Assembly (NCBI GenBank): GCA_035544835.1
Contig: DASZZV010000243.1
Span: 1-29,563, forward strand
Direction of reading: 5' to 3'
DNA from: DASZZV01 sp035544835
GTDB lineage: Bacteria > Acidobacteriota > Thermoanaerobaculia > Gp7-AA8
Length of the DNA stretch: 29,563 nt
Under the pieces are notes generated by a model. It had not been told where the DNA came from. It worked only from the letters and a program-made list of their open reading frames with translations, and did no database searches. The position numbers and the translations under genes are program-made. Shown piece by piece: positions 24,019 to 29,563 of this stretch; positions within the stretch are counted from its first letter, which is position 1; each line of letters begins with the position of its first letter.

Positions 24019-24094
24019 CGCATGCTGTTGTTCCCAAAACAGCCCTCCCGTTTCGCCGAGCTCCAGCGCGCGAAGGCGCGCGCCAGACCTGTAG

Positions 24095-24435
24095 CACCGG
24101 GCGTAAGCCCGGTGTGGCCCAGGACGAAATCCCGGGTAATGCGGCCCGGAGGGCCGCAAAGCTGGTAGCCAGTGGTGAGCGAAGCGAACCACTGGAAAAG
24201 CAGCCACGTTCCCATGTTCTCGGGGTTTCACCGAGCCCCGGCAGGGGCGTTAGCCGTCACCTTGTGAACGCCTCGCGATTTGCTACCCGGACAAACCTCT
24301 CGCGCCCCTCCGGGGCTCGGGGTGAGTTGTTCTCTACCTTCCAGTGGTTCGCTTCGCTCACCACTGGCTACCAGCTTTGCAGGCCCTCCGGGCCGCTATC
24401 TGGCCAGACTCCAGGCACCGGGCGTAAGCCCGGTG
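24095..24435. repeat. nested palindromic repeat element (REP/BIME-like)
   Basis: About 340 bases fill most of the 508-base gap in the molybdenum-enzyme locus. The outer parts are two identical hairpins (24095-24114, 24416-24435): 8-bp stem CACCGGGC/GCCCGGTG with a GTAA loop. Inside are two arms, 24141-24195 and 24341-24396, reverse complements over about 55 bases with one extra base. Each arm contains further small palindromes (GCGGCCC/GGGCCGC with a 3-base loop; CCAGTGGT/ACCACTGG). A weaker inverted pair surrounds the centre. I see no coding potential. Confidence 0.75.
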
Positions 24436-24496
24436 ACCGCGATGAGCTCAAGGCCATGCCTTCGGTTTTCTTCTCAGCCGTGATTGGAGTTTCCCG

Positions 24497-25120
24497 TTGA
24501 ATCTCCAGGAATTTTTCCTCGACCCGGCCCGCTGCATCGGTTGCCAGTCCTGCGTCGCCGCCTGCAGCGAGTGCGACACGCATCGCGGCCACTCCATGAT
24601 TCACCTGCAGTATGTCGACCGGCCCATCTCGGTGCAGACCGTACCGGTCGTCTGCATGCACTGCGACTCCCCGACCTGCGCCGAGGTCTGTCCGGCCGAC
24701 GCCATCAAACGTACGGACGACGGCGTCGTGCAGACCGCCAAGAAGGCGCGCTGCATCGCCTGCAACAACTGCGTATTGGCCTGTCCCTTCGGCGTGCCGA
24801 AGATGGAGACGAAGTTCCAGCTGATGATGAAGTGCGACCTGTGCTATGACCGCACCTCGGTGGGATTGAAACCGATGTGCGCGTCGGTCTGCCCGAGCGG
24901 CGCTCTCTATTTCGGACCGCGTGAAGAGATCGAGCGCCTCCGCCCCCGCTCCCAGCCGACCAACTCGTTTCAATTCGGGCAGCAGGTCATCACCACCAAG
25001 GTGAACATGATGGTGCCGCGCGACCGAGCCAGACCGCAGCACATCGACGTCACCGCGGCGATGCAGGACGACCCCATCGGCCGATCGACGACACTCGACT
25101 CTGTCTTCGACGACATGTGA
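24497..25120 (+). CDS. four-cluster ferredoxin-type electron-transfer subunit
   Basis: 207 residues from TTG 24497, which has a GGAG box seven bases upstream. Four Cys motifs are visible: 'CIGCQSCVAACSEC', 'CMHCDSPTCAEVCP', 'CIACNNCVLACP' and 'CDLCYDRTSVGLKPMCASVCP', the layout of DmsB/NrfC/HybA-type subunits that carry four [4Fe-4S] clusters. It should pass electrons between the membrane or Rieske partner and the molybdopterin subunit. There is no Tat signal, so it is likely cytoplasmic, as is its partner. The C-terminal 50 residues are a mixed-charge tail. A 508-base repeat-filled gap separates it from the catalytic gene, unusual for partner subunits. Confidence 0.92.
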   Translation: MNLQEFFLDPARCIGCQSCVAACSECDTHRGHSMIHLQYVDRPISVQTVPVVCMHCDSPTCAEVCPADAIKRTDDGVVQTAKKARCIACNNCVLACPFGVPKMETKFQLMMKCDLCYDRTSVGLKPMCASVCPSGALYFGPREEIERLRPRSQPTNSFQFGQQVITTKVNMMVPRDRARPQHIDVTAAMQDDPIGRSTTLDSVFDDM

Positions 25121-25130
25121 GGCAGCGGCG

Positions 25131-25676
25131 ATGAAACCGACCAATCCCGATCAGCTCAGCGTCCCGCCGGATGGACGGCCCTACCATGACCAGCCGCAGT
25201 GGCGTAACGATTTCCCGATCGACTGGCCGCAGGACGAGCTCGTGGCCCGCCGCGATTTCACCAAATTCCTCGTGCTCACCAGCTTCGCCTTCGCGGCCGG
25301 ACAGTTCTGGATCGTATTCGAGAACTGGAAAAGGCGCCGGCGCGGCGCGCCACCGGTGCGAAAGATCGCCGCGCTCAGCGATCTGGCCGTCGGCAAAGCG
25401 CTGACCTTCGCCTATCCAGACCCTCACGACGACTGCATCGTCGTAAGAACGGCCCCCGATCGCTTCGTCGCCTACAGCCAGAAATGCACGCATCTGAGCT
25501 GCGCTGTCACGCCGGAGCCGGAGCGCGGCCGGCTGGCCTGCCCCTGTCATCATGGCTACTTCGATCTCGCCACCGGCAACGTGCTGGCCGGACCTCCCCG
25601 GCGGCCGCTGCCGCGTATCCGCATGGAGATCCGCGACGGCGTTCTGTACGCCACCGGCGTCGAGGTGCGGGCATGA
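25131..25676 (+). CDS. Rieske [2Fe-2S] protein with N-terminal membrane anchor
   Basis: 181 residues. The C-terminal half has both Rieske ligand boxes, 'CTHLSC' and 'CPCHHGYFD' (about residues 120-145), so a [2Fe-2S] cluster with two His and two Cys ligands is expected. The N-terminal part carries one hydrophobic segment, 'KFLVLTSFAFAAGQFWIVF', preceded by 'ARRDFTK', a Tat-like twin Arg, and followed by 'ENWKRRRRG'. The strongly basic run after the helix conflicts with export, so topology is open. Its stop overlaps the next start (ATGA), and it starts 10 bases after the ferredoxin gene, so all are one transcript. It is a likely electron carrier of the same complex. Confidence 0.9.
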   Translation: MKPTNPDQLSVPPDGRPYHDQPQWRNDFPIDWPQDELVARRDFTKFLVLTSFAFAAGQFWIVFENWKRRRRGAPPVRKIAALSDLAVGKALTFAYPDPHDDCIVVRTAPDRFVAYSQKCTHLSCAVTPEPERGRLACPCHHGYFDLATGNVLAGPPRRPLPRIRMEIRDGVLYATGVEVRA

Positions 25677-25900
25677 CACGTCGCGCCTATTCACGCGCCC
25701 AAAAGATGCCAATCATGTTCGGGATCCTCTCGATCGTCCTCGTCATTGTGATCCTGCAACTATGGCTGCTCACCGCCACGATGAACGCCTTTCTGGCCGG
25801 TGAGCAGACCGTCATCCTCCCGGCGGCGGTAGGCAGTCTCGTCTGCGTAGCGTTGAACTGCGGGCTGCTGTTCTATCTCTACCGGATGGAGCGCCGATGA
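25673..25900 (+). CDS. 75-residue membrane protein (possibly DUF6755)
   Basis: From ATG 25673, which overlaps the Rieske stop. Two hydrophobic helices: 'FGILSIVLVIVILQLWLLTATM' (split here as 'ILSIVLVIVILQLW' and 'LLTATMNAF') and 'LPAAVGSLVCVALNCGLLFYLY'. A short basic start and a final 'RMERR' place both ends inside. I recall a small family named DUF6755 with this look in similar redox loci, but this is from memory. It is tightly coupled to its neighbours and is probably an assembly or accessory subunit of the molybdenum-enzyme complex. Confidence 0.7.
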   Translation: MTRRAYSRAQKMPIMFGILSIVLVIVILQLWLLTATMNAFLAGEQTVILPAAVGSLVCVALNCGLLFYLYRMERR

Positions 25901-27018
25901 GCGGCAAGTGGGCAGAGGGTGTACGTACCCTCCATCCCGCCTACTTCGCACTGGTCATGGCGACCGGAATCGTCTCGATCGCGGCCAAGCTCCTCGGCAT
26001 GCCGGCCATCGCCCAGGCGTTGCTGGTCATCAACATCGCGGCCTTCGTCATCCTCTGGACCATCACCATCGTTCGCATCGTCCGCTTTCCGCGCGAGGTT
26101 TTTGCTGACCTCATCGATCACCAGCGCGGCGTGGGTTTCTTCACGGCTGTCGCCGCGACCAGCGTGCTGGGGTCACAGATCGTCATTCTGCTGCAGAGCA
26201 ACAGCATCGGCTTCGCGCTCTGGGTGGCGACGCTCGCTCTCTGGCTCGTGCTGATCTACGCCGTGTTCACGTCGCTCACCGTAAAGGAGACGAAGCCTTC
26301 GCTCGAAAAAGGGATCAGCGGAGGCTGGCTGGTCGCCGTGGTGGCCACGGAATCGGTCTCGACGCTCGGCTCGCTGCTAGCCACGTCGGTGCAACGACCG
26401 GACATCCTGCTGTTCGTCAGCCTCTCTTTCTGGCTGGCCGGCGGAATGCTGTACATCTGGCTCATCTCGCTGATCTTTTATCGCTACACATTCTTCCCCT
26501 TCTCCCCAGCCGACCTGATGCCACCCTACTGGATCAACATGGGGGCGATGGCCATCTCGACCCTGGCCGGCACGCTTCTCATCGCCAACTCGGCGCCCTC
26601 GCCGCTGCTGCAGAAACTTCAGCCATTTCTCCTCGGCTTCACCATGTTCTTCTGGGCCACCGCAACCTGGTGGATCCCGATGCTGCTGATCCTGGGATTC
26701 TGGCGGCATGTCTACAGACGGTTTCCGCTCACCTATCACCCTCTCTACTGGGGCGCCGTTTTCCCGCTGGGCATGTACACGGTCTGCACGTTCCGTCTGG
26801 CGGCGGTTGCCAACGCGCCGTTCCTCATGTTCCTGCCGCGCGGGTTCGTCTTCATCGCCCTCGCAGCGTGGGCGATGACGTTCATCGGGCTCGTCCGTCA
26901 CCTCATCGGCATGATGGTGACACCGGCACCTCCAGACGCGGCACTGGACAGCGGTCCGCAAAAAAGGCCGGGCACGGGAGCGGGCACGGGCACGGGCACG
27001 GGAAAATCAAGAGCCTGA
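25897..27018 (+). CDS. TDT/TehA/SLAC1-type anion transporter
   Basis: 373 residues with about ten hydrophobic helices, the TDT-family layout. Family-like stretches include 'LHPAYFALVMATGIVSIAAKL' (read in two parts: 'HPAYFALVMATGIVSI' and 'AAKLLG'), 'WWIPMLLILGFWRH' and 'YHPLYWGAVFPLGMYTVCTFRLA'. Known relatives are the tellurite-resistance protein TehA, the plant anion channel SLAC1 and yeast sulfite exporter SSU1. Next to a nitrate-reductase-like enzyme, nitrate, nitrite or a related oxyanion is a natural but unproven substrate. It starts at ATG 25897, overlapping the preceding stop. The last 18 or so residues ('GTGAGTGTGTGKSRA') are encoded by a hexamer repeat. Confidence 0.87.
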   Translation: MSGKWAEGVRTLHPAYFALVMATGIVSIAAKLLGMPAIAQALLVINIAAFVILWTITIVRIVRFPREVFADLIDHQRGVGFFTAVAATSVLGSQIVILLQSNSIGFALWVATLALWLVLIYAVFTSLTVKETKPSLEKGISGGWLVAVVATESVSTLGSLLATSVQRPDILLFVSLSFWLAGGMLYIWLISLIFYRYTFFPFSPADLMPPYWINMGAMAISTLAGTLLIANSAPSPLLQKLQPFLLGFTMFFWATATWWIPMLLILGFWRHVYRRFPLTYHPLYWGAVFPLGMYTVCTFRLAAVANAPFLMFLPRGFVFIALAAWAMTFIGLVRHLIGMMVTPAPPDAALDSGPQKRPGTGAGTGTGTGKSRA

Positions 27019-27108
27019 AATCAGGGCATAGCGGGTCCCAATTCTCCTCTCGCCAGTCTTTGAGTTTTGACTTTCCCGTGTCCGTGCCTGTGTCCGTGCC
27101 CGGCCTTT
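26965..27108. repeat. facing GGGCAC hexamer repeats
   Basis: The left arm (26965-27013) starts AAAGGCCGGGCACGG, has several GGGCAC units and ends GGGAAAATCAA. The right arm (27063-27108) is its degenerate reverse complement. They lie between two convergent genes and could form a long hairpin that ends transcription from both sides. The left arm also codes the tail of the TDT transporter. Confidence 0.75.
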
Positions 27109-27143
27109 GGATATTGGGTCGGTCCAGGCGCGCCACCTCGAGG

Positions 27144-29563
27144 TCACTTTTCCGGAGTCAGGATCCAGATGTCGCCTTCGGTCGTGTCGAGGATGGAGTA
27201 GAGCGAGCGGCGGTTTGCGGAGATCGTGACGTGGTCATCCTCGTCTCCCTCCATCGGCAGCTGTCGAACAGCACCTGTGGCCACATCGAGAGTGTTGAGG
27301 CGGGTCCCTTCGTTGAAGATCACGAAACGGCCATCCGCCGTGGGAACCGGCATGCCGCCCTTTTCGAGGAGTCGGTCGTACTTGCGCGTGGTGATATCGA
27401 ATCGATAGATACCGGGCAGCCTGCGACCATCCAATCCTTCGATGCCTCCGACCAGCGATTCGCCTCCCGCCCAGAACGGACTGGCGAAATGAAGCTCGGG
27501 TGACGGATTCGGGAGAAGATCGAAACTTCCTCGTTTCGCGCGCAAAAAAAGAACGGCTCCCTTGTCACAATAGGCAGCGATGTACTTCTGGTCAGGGGAG
27601 ATTCTCGGATACCAGATCGGCGATCCTGTGGTGCTGCTTAGTTGCTCCATGTCGCTTCCATCCGTTCGAATGCTCCATATCTCGTAACGCTTCTCCGGCC
27701 GTTGCGAGTAGAACCAGACCATCGTTCCGTCGGGAGACCAGGAAGGGCCGCGATCTTTTTCCGGATCGTTCGTCAACTGACGCAGGTCACTTCCGTCGCT
27801 GCGGAGCGTATAGAGATCCTGCTGGCGCTCGACGTTGCTAAGAACCAGCCATTGATTGTCCGGGGAGATATCGAAGCTGTTGACCAGCAGCGACCCGCCG
27901 AAAATCCGCTGCGGGCTCCCGTGCGGCTGCATAGTGATCGGATCCAGCTCGAGTCGCATGATGGCATTCGTCGGCTCCAGACCGGCAAAGGCGATTGCAC
28001 CGGACGCGGCCATGCTGAACCCGCCCGCGAACCGCGATGGCACGGTCACGGCCTCGGCGGGACCGCGTGGCTTTCCCGACCTTTCCTCAATACGGATGCG
28101 CCAGAGGTTCATCGCGCCGCCGCGATCGCTGCCGAAAAATAGCCACGACCCGTCAGGTGACCAGACTGGATTCCAATCCAGCGAAGCGTCGTCCGTCACA
28201 GCCACAGTCGTCTTCTCGGCATCCTGGGCGTGCGCCGAGACCGTCCAGAGGTCGCGCTGTCCCGATGCACCGACCAGTCCCCAGTACGCAATGCGGTCAC
28301 CATGCGGCGACCACGATGGCTGCACGGCGTCACCTTTCACCAGAAGCCGTTTTGCCCCGCTCTTCACATTCACAATCCACAACTGGGATCGGGTCGCTCG
28401 CGCGCCGGGAGTCATCGTCACCCCTTCGGTTGCGACGACGAGCTCCGTTCCATCGGGCGACCACGAGGGGTTGTATCCGAAGTCCGTCACCCGTCGCACC
28501 GATTCACCGGTGGCGCCCATGACGAAGATGCCGCCGCCATCACGCCCGGAGCGCAAGGAGATCAGCGACCCGTCGGGCGAAAAGGCAGGCATCACGTCAG
28601 CGAACGTGGAGTCCTTCGTCAAATTGAGTACATTCCGCCCGTCGACCCGTTGCAGATAGATGTCGGGATTCCCGCTCTGCGAGGAGACATAGACGATCGT
28701 CTTGCCGTCCGGAGAGAGACTCGGCTGCAGTTCCTTGCCCGGCGCGTACGTCAGCTGTAGAAACGAGCGCCTCTCCCAGGGATCGGGCTGTTTCCATGTG
28801 ACGCGAAGCCCCGTTCGCCACGCCGCGAGCATGCCCAGAGCGGCCAGCGCCACGACCAGGGGAATGATCATCCGCTGCCAGGGGCGTTTGTGCAGTGCGG
28901 CATGGCCGGCCGTCGAACCGAGCGTCGACAGCGACTCGAGATCGTAGGCGAGGTCACGCGCCGACTGGAAGCGCTGTTCGGGCGACTTCTCGAGGCAGTG
29001 GCGAACCGCCCGATCGAGGGCCGGTGGAATGGCTCGCGTGATCAGAGATAGATCCTGCGGATCTTCACGCAGAACCGCACTCATGGTATCGGCGGCCGAA
29101 TCTCCTCGGAAAGCTCGACGGCCGGACAGCATCTCATAGAGGATTGCCCCCAGGGAGAAGAGGTCGCTGCGATGGTCGACATCGCGACCTCGCACCTGTT
29201 CGGGCGACATGTAGCCGACCGTTCCCACCACGGTGCCGGGCGCCGTATCGTGCTGCGCCGTCCGCGCATCGGTACGGTCGTTGTCGAATGTTGCTGACAG
29301 CTTGGCGATACCGAAGTCGAGAATCTTCACCCGACCGTCGGAGGTGATGAAGACATTCTCTGGCTTCAGATCCCGATGGATGATCCCCTTGTCATGCGCT
29401 GCGGCAAGACCGCGGGCAATTTGAATTGCGTAGTCGACGGCGCGCCGGACGGGGAATGCTGGAGTCGCCACCAGTCTCTCTCGCAGCGTCTCTCCTTCGA
29501 TGAGCTCCATGACGATGTATGGCGAGCCTTCGTGAGAGCCGCTGTCGAACAGAGTGACGAGGT
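27144..29563 (-). CDS. Ser/Thr protein kinase with PD40/TolB-like repeats, 5' partial
   Basis: Transmembrane receptor-type kinase; the frame stays open to the window edge, so the N-terminus including the P-loop is missing. Visible kinase parts: hinge 'PYIVMELIEGETLRERL', catalytic loop 'IIHRDLKPENVF', 'VKILDFGIAKLS' and 'VGTVGYMSPEQVRGRDVDHRSD' (shown in parts). A single hydrophobic segment, 'IIPLVVALAALGMLAAW', then leads to about seven or eight blade-like repeats with the 'WSPDG' signature (for example 'PSWSPDGTELVV', 'PVWSPDGSWLFFGSDRGG'), forming a beta-propeller outside the membrane. This architecture is known and common in Acidobacteriota and relatives. No partner gene is seen. Confidence 0.93.
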   Translation of the reverse strand, partial: LVTLFDSGSHEGSPYIVMELIEGETLRERLVATPAFPVRRAVDYAIQIARGLAAAHDKGIIHRDLKPENVFITSDGRVKILDFGIAKLSATFDNDRTDARTAQHDTAPGTVVGTVGYMSPEQVRGRDVDHRSDLFSLGAILYEMLSGRRAFRGDSAADTMSAVLREDPQDLSLITRAIPPALDRAVRHCLEKSPEQRFQSARDLAYDLESLSTLGSTAGHAALHKRPWQRMIIPLVVALAALGMLAAWRTGLRVTWKQPDPWERRSFLQLTYAPGKELQPSLSPDGKTIVYVSSQSGNPDIYLQRVDGRNVLNLTKDSTFADVMPAFSPDGSLISLRSGRDGGGIFVMGATGESVRRVTDFGYNPSWSPDGTELVVATEGVTMTPGARATRSQLWIVNVKSGAKRLLVKGDAVQPSWSPHGDRIAYWGLVGASGQRDLWTVSAHAQDAEKTTVAVTDDASLDWNPVWSPDGSWLFFGSDRGGAMNLWRIRIEERSGKPRGPAEAVTVPSRFAGGFSMAASGAIAFAGLEPTNAIMRLELDPITMQPHGSPQRIFGGSLLVNSFDISPDNQWLVLSNVERQQDLYTLRSDGSDLRQLTNDPEKDRGPSWSPDGTMVWFYSQRPEKRYEIWSIRTDGSDMEQLSSTTGSPIWYPRISPDQKYIAAYCDKGAVLFLRAKRGSFDLLPNPSPELHFASPFWAGGESLVGGIEGLDGRRLPGIYRFDITTRKYDRLLEKGGMPVPTADGRFVIFNEGTRLNTLDVATGAVRQLPMEGDEDDHVTISANRRSLYSILDTTEGDIWILTPEK

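Noticed and set aside
23436..24500. Open frame of 354 codons running through the palindromic element.
   Set aside because: Most of it is a shadow of the Mo subunit and the remainder is hairpin repeat; there is no domain look.

Overview
The window is GC-rich, with densely packed genes mostly on the + strand. It reads as a bacterial chromosome segment, probably from an environmental Gram-negative lineage. An Acidobacteriota-like origin is my best guess, based on the Ser/Thr kinase with PD40/WD40-like repeats, the PGM1-type ligase, the lipoproteins and the abundant short intergenic repeats. This placement is inferred from gene content only. No rRNA, tRNA, CRISPR array or complete insertion sequence was seen.

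Region 1 (1-8768) is the 3' part of a surface-polysaccharide locus. It holds a Wzm-type ABC permease (cut by the window edge), a giant methyltransferase-GT4-GT2-like fusion, a Wzt-type ATPase with a C-terminal carbohydrate-recognition domain, a GT4 glycosyltransferase, a protein with two methyltransferase domains, a CmcI-like protein and a TylF-like O-methyltransferase. Several genes overlap by a few bases (ATGA or GTGA junctions), so this is one operon. Five methyltransferase domains beside a Wzt-type transporter suggest export of a heavily methylated or methyl-capped glycan.

Region 2 (8769-19081) holds mostly single housekeeping or accessory genes: a small conserved-looking unknown, a UbiE-like methyltransferase without a normal start codon, a GHL10-type lipoprotein (- strand), a MITE-like element, DinB and YjbR/MmcQ proteins, an EamA transporter, an MgtC protein, and a lytic-transglycosylase-like lipoprotein. 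These are followed by a 22-residue Cys-rich metallothionein-like peptide, an ECF sigma factor whose tail is fused out of frame to a beheaded L,D-transpeptidase, an isoprenylcysteine-methyltransferase-like membrane protein and a PGM1-type ATP-grasp ligase.

Region 3 (19260-27018) starts with a DUF4143 AAA ATPase preceded by a perfect 13-bp inverted repeat. A molybdenum oxidoreductase locus follows: a NarI-like six-helix membrane protein with Cys pairs, a nitrate-reductase-like molybdopterin subunit, a four-cluster ferredoxin subunit, a Rieske protein, a 75-residue membrane protein and a TDT/SLAC1-type anion transporter. Two repeat structures break up this locus: an array of 18 consecutive heptamers and a roughly 340-bp nest of palindromes. 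Region 4 (27144-end, - strand) is a receptor-like Ser/Thr kinase cut by the window edge.

A distinctive theme is a family of GAANNNN heptamer repeats and a GGGCAC hexamer family. They lie between genes, often as facing inverted pairs able to form hairpins, and in several places they run into the 3' end of coding sequences and encode the last residues.
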